The notes beneath the pieces were generated by a model. The model had not been told where the DNA came from and ran no database searches. It saw nothing but the letters and a program-made list of their open reading frames with translations. Position numbers and translations under genes: made by a program. A stretch of 64,000 nucleotides of DNA from Oscillospiraceae bacterium (GTDB taxonomy: Bacteria; Bacillota; Clostridia; Oscillospirales; Oscillospiraceae): the NCBI GenBank assembly GCA_015067845.1, contig SVLT01000012.1, positions 1 through 64,000 of the forward strand, in the 5' to 3' direction. Positions 8,638 through 18,168 of the stretch are shown in pieces. Each line of letters opens with the position of its first letter. Position 1 is the first letter of the stretch.

Positions 8638-9938
8638 AAAGAAAAATCGTTTATGGCCTCCTTGCGGTACTGATCTCCTTCGGCCTTTGGATGTATGTGG
8701 TCACCGTGGTCAACCCCGAGTGGGAGGATACCTTCTACAACATCCCCGTGGTTCTGGAAAATGAGGAGATCCTCAACGAGCGCGGTCTGATGCTGGTGTC
8801 TGAGGATACCCCGAAGGTGACACTGCGACTGTCCGGTAACCGTGCGGACATGATCAACCTGAATTCTTCCAATATCACTCTCCGGGCAGACCTTTCCCGG
8901 ATCTACAGCGCCGGCGAGCAGACCCTGACATACAGCATCGTCTATCCCGGTGATGTTCCCAGTAATGCCTTTAAGATCATCAGTCAGACACCCCAGCAGA
9001 TCACCTTGAAGGTGGTGGAGCGCAAGTCCGTTGCCGTGGATGTGATCCCGGTCATCAGCGAGACGGATGCAGGCTATGTGGCGCTGGAAGATGAAATTGA
9101 ACTGAGTCATGAGAAGATCACCGTTGCCGGACCTGCGGATGTGATCGATCGCATCGCCAATGCAGAGATCAATATCGACCTGACCGGCCAGCAGGGTACG
9201 GTCAAACAGCAGTTTGATGTGATTCTCCGGGATGTGGACGGCAATGTTGTGGAGAACAAGTGGGTCAAGGCAACGCCTGAGACCATTGAATGTACTCTGA
9301 AAATTCAAAAAATCCAAGAGGTTGAAATTGCCGTAGAGGTTCTGGAAGGTGCCGGATTGACCGGTGATCAATATACCGTGACTTACTATGACCAGGAAAC
9401 CGGTGAGGAGATCAGCGGACCGATTGGGATTTCCGGCAGTGAGACCCAGCTGACGGTTGCCCAGGGCGCAGGCATTTTGCGCGACAATAAGCTGTTCTTT
9501 GATACCAAGATCGACCTTGGTCTGACTGCGGGCACGCAGACGGAAAACGGTCTGGAAATCGTGATCAGTGACCTGAATATCGGAGATCTGCTGACACCCT
9601 ATGAATTGGTCAATCATTCGGAGATCAATGTGGTTCAGGTGGTCGTCAGGATCCCCAAATTGGCCACCAGAAGCATCCGAATCACCAATATCGAACAGCT
9701 CAATGTTCCCCAGGGTCTGAAAGTGGAACTGAAAACAAAGTTCCTGGAAGTGATCATGAGAGGGCCGGATTACCAGTTGCAGTATATCAAGGAAGCGGAT
9801 ATTACCGCCCAGGTTGATTTTTCCGATGCAACTGTGGACGGCGACGGTAAGTTTGTGGCAACTGTGATTTTTACCCGGTATAATCAGAGTTTTGTGGTGG
9901 GCAGCTATGTTGTGAATGCAACAGTGACCCCGGCATAA
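8634..9938 (+). CDS. cdaR: CdaA regulator, YbbR-domain protein
   Basis: 434-aa membrane-anchored regulator of CdaA. One N-terminal membrane helix (residues 5-23) is followed by an extracytoplasmic chain of YbbR-type beta domains (about 35-430, apparently four). The start at 8634 overlaps the cdaA stop and has AAGGAGG upstream; an earlier in-frame ATG inside cdaA is not used. In related bacteria CdaR binds CdaA and changes c-di-AMP output in response to envelope signals. Confidence 0.95.
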   Translation: MKRKIVYGLLAVLISFGLWMYVVTVVNPEWEDTFYNIPVVLENEEILNERGLMLVSEDTPKVTLRLSGNRADMINLNSSNITLRADLSRIYSAGEQTLTYSIVYPGDVPSNAFKIISQTPQQITLKVVERKSVAVDVIPVISETDAGYVALEDEIELSHEKITVAGPADVIDRIANAEINIDLTGQQGTVKQQFDVILRDVDGNVVENKWVKATPETIECTLKIQKIQEVEIAVEVLEGAGLTGDQYTVTYYDQETGEEISGPIGISGSETQLTVAQGAGILRDNKLFFDTKIDLGLTAGTQTENGLEIVISDLNIGDLLTPYELVNHSEINVVQVVVRIPKLATRSIRITNIEQLNVPQGLKVELKTKFLEVIMRGPDYQLQYIKEADITAQVDFSDATVDGDGKFVATVIFTRYNQSFVVGSYVVNATVTPA

Positions 9939-9956
9939 GTACAGGAGGACAGAGGT

Positions 9957-10835
9957 TTGATCAAGAGTATGACCGGTTACGGCCGGGCGGTTGCCACTGT
10001 GGGTGGCAGAGAATTTACAGTGGAATTGCGTTCCGTGAACAATCGCTATCTGGATTGCACGGTGAAGCTGCCCCGGGCACTCTCCTTTGCGGAGGATGCC
10101 GTAAAGCAGGCGGTGAAGGCATCGGTTTCCAGAGGTAAGGTGGATGTTTTCGTCACCATGAAATCGGAAAATGCCGATGATACCACCATCACATTAAACA
10201 AGACCGTTTTGGAAGGCTACCTCACCGCTATGCGCCAGATGGTTGCAGAGTATGAGGTGCATGACGACATCAGCGTGTCCACAGTGTCCCGACTGCCGGA
10301 GGTCTTCTCGGTGGAGAAGCCCCAGGTGGACGAGGAACAGCTGCAAAAGGATCTGATGGATGTGGTCGCTCAGGCCCTGGCGGGATATGATGCAATGCGC
10401 TGCACGGAAGGACAGGCGTTGGATGCTGACCTGCGCAGCCGTGGCGAGACCATTTTGGAGCTGGTAGCCCAGGTGGAAGCCGGCAATGCCCAAACGGTGA
10501 TCGATTACCGGACCCGTCTGGAAAATAAGCTGAAAGAAGTGCTTGCTGCCACCAATATCGACGAAAGCCGGATCCTGACCGAAGCGGCTATCTTTGCTGA
10601 CAAAGTGGCGGTGGATGAGGAAACGGTGCGTCTGCGCAGCCATCTGGCACAGATGAACGAGATGCTCACCTCCGGCGGCGCGGTGGGACGGAAATTGGAC
10701 TTCCTGCTGCAAGAGATGAACCGGGAAGCCAACACCATCGGCTCCAAGTGTACGGATGTGCGCCTTGCCCGTATCGTGGTGGACATTAAGGCGGAGCTGG
10801 AAAAGATCCGGGAACAGACCCAGAACATTGAGTAA
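9957..10835 (+). CDS. yicC: YicC family endoribonuclease
   Basis: 292-aa YicC/YloC-type protein, a family with demonstrated endoribonuclease activity in Escherichia coli and Bacillus. The family N-terminus IKSMTGYGRA and the C-terminal DUF1732 block (REANTIGSK near 257) are clear. It starts with TTG at 9957, preceded by CAGGAGG; the next ATG would remove the conserved N-terminal residues. It stands just before remA and gmk, the conserved Firmicutes order. Confidence 0.93.
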   Translation: MIKSMTGYGRAVATVGGREFTVELRSVNNRYLDCTVKLPRALSFAEDAVKQAVKASVSRGKVDVFVTMKSENADDTTITLNKTVLEGYLTAMRQMVAEYEVHDDISVSTVSRLPEVFSVEKPQVDEEQLQKDLMDVVAQALAGYDAMRCTEGQALDADLRSRGETILELVAQVEAGNAQTVIDYRTRLENKLKEVLAATNIDESRILTEAAIFADKVAVDEETVRLRSHLAQMNEMLTSGGAVGRKLDFLLQEMNREANTIGSKCTDVRLARIVVDIKAELEKIREQTQNIE

Positions 10836-10844
10836 GAGGTTACT

Positions 10845-11105
10845 ATGAAGCTGATGAACATTGGTTTTGGAAGCATGATCGCCGCATCCCGATTGCTCGC
10901 CATCGTCACACCGGATTCCGCGCCCATCAAGCGGCTCGTCCAGGAGGCAAGAGACCGGGGTATGCTGATCGACGCATCCTACGGACACAAAACAAAAACC
11001 GTCCTGCTCATGGACACGGATCATGTAATACTGTCTGCGGTAGAACCGGAGACCCTTTCAAAACGCTGGACAGAAAAATGTGACGAGCAAGGGGAGAAAT
11101 CATGA
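10845..11105 (+). CDS. remA: RemA/DUF370 DNA-binding regulator
   Basis: 86-aa homologue of RemA, a small DNA-binding protein that activates extracellular matrix genes and osmoprotection in Bacillus subtilis. Family features are [12 protein letters not shown] at the start, [13 protein letters not shown], and a central [10 protein letters not shown]. The stop overlaps the gmk start (ATGA at 11102). In Clostridia the targets are not established. Confidence 0.92.
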   Translation: MKLMNIGFGSMIAASRLLAIVTPDSAPIKRLVQEARDRGMLIDASYGHKTKTVLLMDTDHVILSAVEPETLSKRWTEKCDEQGEKS

Positions 11106-11665
11106 TGGCAAAGGGAAAACTGTTTATTATTTCCGGTGCGTCCGGTGTGGGCAAAAGCACCGTGCTGAAAAAGGTCATGGAGGGTCGGAAGGATCTGCAA
11201 TTTTCCGTTTCCGCCACCACCCGTGCTGCCCGTCCCGGTGAACAGGATGGTGTGCATTACTACTTCGTCACCCACGAGCAGTTTGAGAAAATGATCGCAG
11301 AGGATGCGTTTTTGGAGTACGATGCCCATAATAATAACTATTACGGCACCCCTGCCCAGCAGGTGGAGGACAAGCTGCAAAACGGCCATGTGATCTTGGA
11401 TATTGAGCCCGTTGGGGCATTCAATGTGCAGAAAAAGCGGCCGGATGCCACGCTGATCTTTATTGAAGCTCCCTCGTGGGAAGAATTGGAGCGCCGGCTG
11501 CGTGGCCGGGGCGACACCTCGGAGGATCAGATCGCCATGCGGCTGGAACGGGCCAAATGGGAATTGGAGCAAAAGCCCAAATATCATCACATAGTTGTCA
11601 ACGACGAGGCTCAGGCCTGCGCCGATCAAATTTTACATATCATCGCTGAGGCGGATATGAAGTAA
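11102..11665 (+). CDS. gmk: Guanylate kinase
   Basis: 187-aa enzyme phosphorylating GMP to GDP with ATP. The P-loop GASGVGKST lies at 12-20, the GMP-binding region [19 protein letters not shown] at about 37-55, and the lid [11 protein letters not shown] at about 133-143. The stretch that normally reads DIDVQGA is here DIEPVGAF (about 100-107), an unusual substitution next to the active site, but the rest of the family pattern is kept. The start could be either of two adjacent ATG codons. Confidence 0.95.
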   Translation: MMAKGKLFIISGASGVGKSTVLKKVMEGRKDLQFSVSATTRAARPGEQDGVHYYFVTHEQFEKMIAEDAFLEYDAHNNNYYGTPAQQVEDKLQNGHVILDIEPVGAFNVQKKRPDATLIFIEAPSWEELERRLRGRGDTSEDQIAMRLERAKWELEQKPKYHHIVVNDEAQACADQILHIIAEADMK

Positions 11666-11680
11666 TTGGAGGAAAAGAAT

Positions 11681-11887
11681 ATGTTGTACCCCCCCGTAGC
11701 AGATTTGCTGAAAGATGTAAAAAGCCGTTACCTTCTGGTGAATGTGGTTGCCCAGCGGGCACGCCAGATCGCGGAAGAGGCTGAGGAATTTGGCGAGGAA
11801 CTGACTGAAAAGCCTGTGACCCTGGCCATTCGTGAAGTGGCTGAGGGCAAGCTCACCGCCACATTGAAGGAAGAATACGCAGGATAA
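11681..11887 (+). CDS. rpoZ: RNA polymerase omega subunit
   Basis: 68-aa omega subunit that helps assemble RNA polymerase. MLYPPVADLL, YLLVNVVAQRARQIAEEA and the KPVTLAIREVAEGKL block match Firmicutes omega. The start at 11681 is chosen because GGAGG lies 8 nt upstream; a TTG at 11666 would place the ribosome binding site inside the coding region. The coaBC gene that often follows rpoZ is missing here. Confidence 0.93.
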   Translation: MLYPPVADLLKDVKSRYLLVNVVAQRARQIAEEAEEFGEELTEKPVTLAIREVAEGKLTATLKEEYAG

Positions 11888-11905
11888 CAAAAGGAGGAAA
11901 GGGCC

Positions 11906-14356
11906 ATGATCGGGAAAATTGCTGTTTCTGCGGCGACTTTTGCCATCGATAAGCCCTATTCCTATGCCATTCCCGTGGGAATGGAATTACAGCCCGGTCA
12001 GCGGGTGATGGTGCCCTTTGGACGGGGCAACCGCCGATGCGAAGGCGTGGTGCTTGCCGTGGAAGAAGGAAGCAGCCAGGGGCTAAAGTGCGTTGAGCAG
12101 GTTCTGGATGAGGTGTCTTTGCTTTCAGGCACCATGCTCCGCTTAGCGGCCTTTCTTCGGGAACGGTACTTCTGTACCTTTTACGAGGCCGTCCGGGTCA
12201 TGCTCCCGGCTGGCTTGTGGTTCAAGGAAAAGAACACCTACCGGCTGACGGAGGATCTGTCCTGGAAGGACAATCCGCCCCACCGGGAGCATGCTCAGGA
12301 ATTTCTGGTCTGTATGGAAGACCTGGGCGGACAAGCGGATGAATCGCTGCTCAGAACGCTGGTTTCCGAGGATGAGGAATTCCGGGGCGTTTTGCAGTAT
12401 CTGCTGAGAAAAAAATGGATCGCCGGCAAGACAAGCCTTTTGCGTCAGACCCGGGATAAGACGGAGAAAATCGCCACATTGGCATCTTCTGCGGAAGAAG
12501 CCATGGAATTTGCGTCCCACCGCCCCAAGTCTGCGGCCATGCAGAAAAGCGTGCTGGAACTGATGTGCGGCTTGGGAAGCGTGTCCGTCAAGGAGCTTTG
12601 CTACTACACCGGCGCCAACACCGCCACGGTCAACCGTCTGGTGGAGCTGGGCTATCTGGTGCTCACGGAGAAGCCGGTTTTGCGATGCAAGGAAATTCGC
12701 CCTGCGGTTCTGGACGGCCCGTTGGTGCTCAGCAATGAGCAGCAGCAAGTGTTTGACGGCCTGAATGAGCAAATGCACCAGGGGAAGCCGGGAATTGCCC
12801 TGCTTCACGGTGTTACCGGTTCCGGCAAGACGGCCATTTATCTGAAACTGATCAGCCGTTGCCTGGATGAAGGGAAAAGTGCCTTGCTTTTGGTTCCGGA
12901 GATCGGTTTGACCCCTCAACTGCTCAGCTTGGTGGCGGCGCATTTCGGGAATCAGGTGGCAGTTCAGCATAGCAGTCTTTCTGCCGGTGAGCGGAACGAC
13001 CAATGGAAACGCATCGCCGCCGGAGAAGCAAAAGTGGTGGTGGGAACTCGCAGCGCGGTGTTTGCACCCAGTTCACAATTCGGCGTTATCATCATGGACG
13101 AGGAGCAGGAACACTCCTACAAGTCCGAAAATGCCCCCAGATATTCCGCCAAAGAGGTGGCTATCTGGCGTGGCGCATATGAAAATGCCCTGGTGGTGCT
13201 TGGTTCTGCCACACCGTCCGTGGAGAGTATGTTCCGTGCCAAAAACGGCGATTATCAACTATATACATTAAAGAGCCGCTTCGGCGGACGGGCACTTCCC
13301 AAGGTGCGCATCGTGGATATGCGGGAAGAACTGAAAAACGGAAACGACTCCGTTTTCAGCTATGACCTGAGGGAAGCCATCGACAAGACCCGCAGGGCAG
13401 GGAAGCAGAGCATTCTGTTTCTGAACCGCCGGGGCAACAGCCGCGCGGTGGTATGCGTGGAGTGCGGCGAAGCACCCGAGTGCCCTCGTTGCAGTTCCAG
13501 GCTAACCTATCACAGCGCGAATGAACGGCTGATGTGCCATTATTGCGGTCATTCCACGCCTGCTCCGGATCGTTGTCCCGGTTGCTCCGGCCCTCTGAAA
13601 CGGGTAGGCACCGGCACACAAAAGGCACAGCAGGAATTGCAGGCGCTGTTTCCGGATATGGAGATTGCCCGTATGGATGCGGATACGGTCAACGCCGTGA
13701 ATACCCACGAAAAAATGCTGGATCATTTTCGGGACGACGGCGTTCCGGTGCTGATCGGCACGCAGATGGTTGCAAAAGGACTGAATTTCCCGGATGTGAC
13801 CCTGGTGGGCGTACTGGATGCGGACCGGGAGCTGTATTCCGGTTCTTACCGGGCGGCGGAAAATACCTTTAACATGCTGACCCAGGTGGTGGGTCGTGCC
13901 GGACGGGGCGATGCCCCGGGCGAGGCGCTGATCCAGACGGTGGTGCCCAACCATAAGGTGATCGAGCTGGCGGCCAAACAGGATTACGACGGCTTTTTTG
14001 AATTGGAGCAGGAAATGCGCCGTATTCAGGAATGTCCGCCCTTTGGCGATCTGGCAACCATTACATTTTTGGGGCAGGAGGAAGCAAGAGTGCTCCGGGG
14101 CGCGGCAAAATTCCGGGACAGCTTGCTCTCTTGTCTGAAACAGCCGGCATATTCCGGTGAAAACTGCCGTACATTGGGCCCTGCGCCCTGCGCGGTACCA
14201 AAGATCAATTATAATTTCCGTTACAGACTGACCCTGCGGTGCGGGATGACAAAGCCTTTGCGTCAGCTGATCGCCCATCTGCTCCGGCAGTTTATGCTGG
14301 ATAAGGAGAACCGGGGCATCAGCGCCTTTGCGGATGTGAACGGATTGGATGAATAG
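11906..14356 (+). CDS. priA: Primosomal protein N' (replication restart helicase)
   Basis: 816-aa 3'-5' helicase that reloads the replisome at stalled forks. It has an N-terminal 3'-DNA-binding domain (1-105), a winged helix (about 205-260), Walker A GVTGSGKT (302-309), a DEEQ Walker B (about 397), a zinc region with paired cysteines (CVECGEAPECPRC...CHYCG...CPGC, about 515-560) and the C-terminal helicase lobe with GRAGRGD. Good ribosome binding site (AAGGAGG). Full family length. Confidence 0.97.
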   Translation: MIGKIAVSAATFAIDKPYSYAIPVGMELQPGQRVMVPFGRGNRRCEGVVLAVEEGSSQGLKCVEQVLDEVSLLSGTMLRLAAFLRERYFCTFYEAVRVMLPAGLWFKEKNTYRLTEDLSWKDNPPHREHAQEFLVCMEDLGGQADESLLRTLVSEDEEFRGVLQYLLRKKWIAGKTSLLRQTRDKTEKIATLASSAEEAMEFASHRPKSAAMQKSVLELMCGLGSVSVKELCYYTGANTATVNRLVELGYLVLTEKPVLRCKEIRPAVLDGPLVLSNEQQQVFDGLNEQMHQGKPGIALLHGVTGSGKTAIYLKLISRCLDEGKSALLLVPEIGLTPQLLSLVAAHFGNQVAVQHSSLSAGERNDQWKRIAAGEAKVVVGTRSAVFAPSSQFGVIIMDEEQEHSYKSENAPRYSAKEVAIWRGAYENALVVLGSATPSVESMFRAKNGDYQLYTLKSRFGGRALPKVRIVDMREELKNGNDSVFSYDLREAIDKTRRAGKQSILFLNRRGNSRAVVCVECGEAPECPRCSSRLTYHSANERLMCHYCGHSTPAPDRCPGCSGPLKRVGTGTQKAQQELQALFPDMEIARMDADTVNAVNTHEKMLDHFRDDGVPVLIGTQMVAKGLNFPDVTLVGVLDADRELYSGSYRAAENTFNMLTQVVGRAGRGDAPGEALIQTVVPNHKVIELAAKQDYDGFFELEQEMRRIQECPPFGDLATITFLGQEEARVLRGAAKFRDSLLSCLKQPAYSGENCRTLGPAPCAVPKINYNFRYRLTLRCGMTKPLRQLIAHLLRQFMLDKENRGISAFADVNGLDE

Positions 14357-14367
14357 AAAGGAAAGTC

Positions 14368-14841
14368 ATGGGTATACGAAAGATTTTGGATGACAAGGAT
14401 CCGGCCCTGCACAAGGTTTGCAAGCCGGTTGAAAAGTTTGATGCAAAACTGCATAAACTGTTGGATGATATGGCGGAAACCCTGGAAGAAGCCAACGGCG
14501 TGGGTCTGGCGGCTCCGCAGGTGGGTATTCTCAGACGGGTGGTCATCGTGGACACCGGGGAGGAGATCCTGGAACTGGTGAATCCGGAACTGGTTGAGAC
14601 CGATGGCGAGCAGGAGGGTCCGGAGGGCTGTCTCAGCGTGCCCGGGAAGTACGGCCTGGTGAAGCGGCCCTACTACGCAAAGGTGCGGGCCCAGGACCGC
14701 AGCGGCAACTGGTTTGAAGCTGAGGGCGAGGAGCTCATCGGCCGCTGCTTCTGCCATGAGCTGGATCATCTGGACGGCATCCTGTATACCCAGGTCATGG
14801 AGCGTTTCCTGACCGAGGAGGAGCTGGAAGCCGACGAATAA
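14368..14841 (+). CDS. def: Peptide deformylase
   Basis: 157-aa metalloenzyme removing the N-formyl group from nascent proteins. All three signature motifs are present: GVGLAAPQVG, EGCLSVPG (the cysteine is a metal ligand) and HELDHLDG (two histidine ligands and the catalytic glutamate). It is 11 nt after priA and 20 nt before fmt, whose product adds the same formyl group. Confidence 0.97.
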   Translation: MGIRKILDDKDPALHKVCKPVEKFDAKLHKLLDDMAETLEEANGVGLAAPQVGILRRVVIVDTGEEILELVNPELVETDGEQEGPEGCLSVPGKYGLVKRPYYAKVRAQDRSGNWFEAEGEELIGRCFCHELDHLDGILYTQVMERFLTEEELEADE

Positions 14842-14861
14842 TTCCTTTTGGAGGAAGCAAA

Positions 14862-15770
14862 ATGCGCGTTGTTTTTATGGGTACGCCGGACATTGCGGCT
14901 ACCTGTTTGAAGCAGATCCTGGCTGATGGATTCCAGGTGGTTGGTGTGTATACCCAACCGGACCGTCCCAAAGGCCGGGGCATGAAAATGGTATATTCCC
15001 CGGTAAAAGAGGTGGCGTTGGCCCACGAGATTCCGGTGTTTCAGCCGGAAAACTTCCGGGAGGATGAGACCGTTGAGCAGTTGAAGGCATTGCAGCCGGA
15101 TGTGGTGGCGGTGGTGGCCTATGGCCGGATTTTGCCCCAACGGGTGCTGGATATTGCGCCCAAGGGATTTATCAACATCCATGCAAGCATCCTGCCTCAG
15201 TACCGGGGTTCTGCACCCTATCAATGGGCGGTGCTGGACGGTTTGACGGAAACCGGCGTGACCGCTATGTATCTGTGCCGGGAGATGGATGCCGGGGATA
15301 TGATCGATGTGGCAAAGACACCCATCGGACCGGACGAAACTGCCGGAGAGCTTTTGGACCGCCTGGCAGTATTGGGCGCAGAGCTTTTGAGCAAGACCCT
15401 TTCCAAGGTGGAAAAGGGCGAAGCGAAGGGCATTCCCCAGGACGGCAGCAAAGCCACCTATGCGCCTATGCTGGATAAAACCATGTGCCCCATCGACTGG
15501 ACGAAGACGGCACAGCAAATTCACAACCACGTTCGGGGTCTGCACCCCTGGCCGGTGGCCACGGCGGAACTGGCCGGTACGAAGTTTAAGATCCATGCCA
15601 CGGCTGTGGCAGAGGGAAGCGGTACGCCCGGCACGATTTTGGGCTTGACCAAAACAGGTTTGAAAGTAGCTTGCGGAGAGGGCGCAATTGAAATCCGTTC
15701 CTTGCAGGCCGAGGGCGGCAAACGGATGGCCGCACCGGATTATTTTAGAGGACACCCATTGGAGGGATAA
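14862..15770 (+). CDS. fmt: Methionyl-tRNA formyltransferase
   Basis: 302-aa enzyme that formylates initiator Met-tRNA using 10-formyltetrahydrofolate. It shows the N-terminal RVVFMGTPDIA, the catalytic region INIHASILPQYRGSAPYQWAV (about 102-122; Asn and His of the HxSLLP motif, with ILP in place of LLP) and the C-terminal OB-fold part (about 205-302). It sits 2 nt before rsmB. Confidence 0.97.
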   Translation: MRVVFMGTPDIAATCLKQILADGFQVVGVYTQPDRPKGRGMKMVYSPVKEVALAHEIPVFQPENFREDETVEQLKALQPDVVAVVAYGRILPQRVLDIAPKGFINIHASILPQYRGSAPYQWAVLDGLTETGVTAMYLCREMDAGDMIDVAKTPIGPDETAGELLDRLAVLGAELLSKTLSKVEKGEAKGIPQDGSKATYAPMLDKTMCPIDWTKTAQQIHNHVRGLHPWPVATAELAGTKFKIHATAVAEGSGTPGTILGLTKTGLKVACGEGAIEIRSLQAEGGKRMAAPDYFRGHPLEG

Positions 15771-15772
15771 AC

Positions 15773-17092
15773 ATGTCAGCAAGAAAGACAGCATTAGATG
15801 CGTTGATCGCCTGCCGCAAGCGTGCGGCCTGGTCCAACGGCGTATTAAAAGATTATATTGCCCGTGACCGGCTGGACAGACGGGATGCCGCGTTGGCTAC
15901 CCGGCTGTGCTACGGCGTGCTGCAGCACAGAGGTATGCTGGATTTCTTTTTGCAGCAGTTGCTGACTGGAAAGGTCAAGGATCTGCATCCCGTGGTGCGG
16001 GATATTCTGCACATGGGACTGTATCAGATCTATGAATTGGACAAGATCCCGGAATCCGCCGCGGTCAACGAGTCGGTGGATCTGGTGAAAAAATATTGCC
16101 GCACCCAGCGGTTTGCGCCGGGCCTTGTGAATGGGGTTCTGCGCAATGCAGTCCGCACCAAGGGCACATTGGAGCAACCCACCACATTGGAAGACCGTTA
16201 CAGCCATCCGCAAAAACTTATCGAGTTGCTGGAAGGGTATGTGGGTAAAGAGCGGTTGGAACCCATGCTGGCGGCAAACAACGACACACCCCAGACGGTG
16301 GTGCAGGTCAACACCCTGCGCATCACCACCGCAGAGCTGGTAGAAAAGCTGAAGCAGGAAGAGGTTACGGCATTTCCTCATCCCTGGATGCCGGACTGCC
16401 TGATTTTGAGCAATACCGGCAGTTTGGAAAAACTGCAAGCTTTCAAAGATGGCCTGTTCTATGTGCAGGATGCGGCAAGTAAGCTGGCAGTGCTGTGCGC
16501 CGGGATCCCGGTGGGGGAGAGCGTCCGGATTTTGGACTGCTGCGCCGCCCCCGGCGGCAAGACCTTTGCGGCGGCCATCGCCATGGAAAACAAAGGTCAT
16601 ATCCGTTCCTGTGACATTCACCGTCACAAAACCACCCTCATTCAGCATGGCGCGGACCGCCTGGGTCTGGACTGCGTGCTGGTCCGGGAGCAGGACGCCA
16701 CGGAAAACCACGCAAGCTGGTTTGAAAAGATGGATGTGGTACTGACGGATGTACCCTGTTCCGGCTATGGCATCATCCGCAAAAAGCCAGACATCCGCTA
16801 CAAGGATCCGGATGAGATGGCAAGACTTCCCCAAATCCAATTGCGAATTTTGGATAAGCAGGCGGAGTATGTGAAAAAGGGCGGTGTCCTGATGTATTCT
16901 ACCTGCACCTTGCTCCGTCGGGAGAATGAAGCGGTTGTGGAAGCATTTTTGAAGCACCGGAAGGATTTTGAACTGGAAGCGCTGGATCTGCCGGATGTAT
17001 TCCCCAAAAACACCACCGGTATGTTGACATTGGTTCCCGGCCAGTATGATACGGATGGCTTCTTCATTGCAAAGCTGCGGAGGAAGGCATGA
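15773..17092 (+). CDS. rsmB: 16S rRNA (cytosine-967-C5)-methyltransferase
   Basis: 439-aa SAM-dependent methyltransferase. An N-terminal NusB-like RNA-binding domain (1-140) is followed by the catalytic domain with CCAAPGGKT (SAM binding, about 258-266), DVPCSGYG (catalytic cysteine of motif IV, about 326-333) and YSTCTL (second cysteine, motif VI, about 374-379). The ATGA overlap with rlmN at 17089 couples the two rRNA-modifying enzymes. Confidence 0.96.
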   Translation: MSARKTALDALIACRKRAAWSNGVLKDYIARDRLDRRDAALATRLCYGVLQHRGMLDFFLQQLLTGKVKDLHPVVRDILHMGLYQIYELDKIPESAAVNESVDLVKKYCRTQRFAPGLVNGVLRNAVRTKGTLEQPTTLEDRYSHPQKLIELLEGYVGKERLEPMLAANNDTPQTVVQVNTLRITTAELVEKLKQEEVTAFPHPWMPDCLILSNTGSLEKLQAFKDGLFYVQDAASKLAVLCAGIPVGESVRILDCCAAPGGKTFAAAIAMENKGHIRSCDIHRHKTTLIQHGADRLGLDCVLVREQDATENHASWFEKMDVVLTDVPCSGYGIIRKKPDIRYKDPDEMARLPQIQLRILDKQAEYVKKGGVLMYSTCTLLRRENEAVVEAFLKHRKDFELEALDLPDVFPKNTTGMLTLVPGQYDTDGFFIAKLRRKA

Positions 17093-18138
17093 GCGCGAAT
17101 TTGAAATCCATGACCATCCCGGAGATCGGCGCTATCCTAAAACAGATGGGTCAGCCGGCGTTCCGGGCAAAGCAGGTCTTTACATGGCTCCACAAGGGCG
17201 TCAGAAGCTACGACGAGATGTCCAACCTGCCCCAAAATCTCCGGGCAGCGCTTGGGGAGCAATATCCCATCTGCGCCCCCGAGGTGGTGCGCAGCCAGGA
17301 ATCCAAAAAAGACGGCACCATCAAATATTTGTGGAGACTGTCTGACGGCAACTGTGTGGAAACGGTGCTGATGCGCTACCATTACGGCAACACGGTCTGT
17401 ATTTCCTCGGAAGTGGGATGCCGCATGGGCTGCGCCTTTTGCGCGTCCACTTTGGGCGGTCTCGTGCGAAAGCTGGAGCCCTACGAGATGCTGGATCAGG
17501 TGCTGTTCACCCAACTGGATTCCGGTTTACCCATTTCCCATATCGTGCTGATGGGCATCGGCGAGCCGCTGGACAATTTTGACAATGTGATGCGCTTTCT
17601 GGAGCTGGTGAACAGCCCCGACGGCATGAACATCTCTATGCGGCACATCAGCCTCAGCACCTGCGGCCTTGTGCCGAAGATCGACGAACTGGCAAAGCGA
17701 AAATTGCAGCTTACCCTGTCGATCTCGCTGCATGCACCCAACGATGAAGTGCGCAGCACCATTATGCCGGTGAACAAGGCATACCCCACAGAAGAATTAC
17801 TGACGGCCTGCCGTCGGTATTATCAGGAGACCTCCCGGCGCATTTCCTTTGAATACGCCATGATCAACGGGGTCAACGATTCAGTGGAGCACGCGAAAGA
17901 GCTGATCCGCAGGCTAAAAGGTCTGCCGGCCCATTTCAATCTGATCCCCTTGAATCATGTGGAAGAAAGTCCGCTGAAACCCAGCTCCCGCAATGCGGTG
18001 GCAAAATTCCAGAAAACCCTGGAAGATGCAGGCATCACCGCAACGGTTCGCAGAACCTTGGGCGGCGATATCGATGCCTCCTGCGGTCAGCTGAGAAGAA
18101 AATATACGAAAGAGCAAACGGAGCCGGAAACAAAATAA
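17089..18138 (+). CDS. rlmN: Dual-specificity RNA methyltransferase RlmN
   Basis: 349-aa radical-SAM enzyme that methylates C2 of A2503 in 23S rRNA (and A37 of some tRNAs). The iron-sulfur cluster motif is C111-x3-C115-x2-C118 (CRMGCAFC), GIGEPL is present for SAM contact, and Cys332 near the end (DASCGQLRRKY) is the resolving or methyl-accepting cysteine partner. Complete length; no Cfr-type changes noticed. Confidence 0.96.
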   Translation: MSANLKSMTIPEIGAILKQMGQPAFRAKQVFTWLHKGVRSYDEMSNLPQNLRAALGEQYPICAPEVVRSQESKKDGTIKYLWRLSDGNCVETVLMRYHYGNTVCISSEVGCRMGCAFCASTLGGLVRKLEPYEMLDQVLFTQLDSGLPISHIVLMGIGEPLDNFDNVMRFLELVNSPDGMNISMRHISLSTCGLVPKIDELAKRKLQLTLSISLHAPNDEVRSTIMPVNKAYPTEELLTACRRYYQETSRRISFEYAMINGVNDSVEHAKELIRRLKGLPAHFNLIPLNHVEESPLKPSSRNAVAKFQKTLEDAGITATVRRTLGGDIDASCGQLRRKYTKEQTEPETK

Positions 18139-18168
18139 GGCTCCCATCACCCGAAAGGAGTGAAAGAT

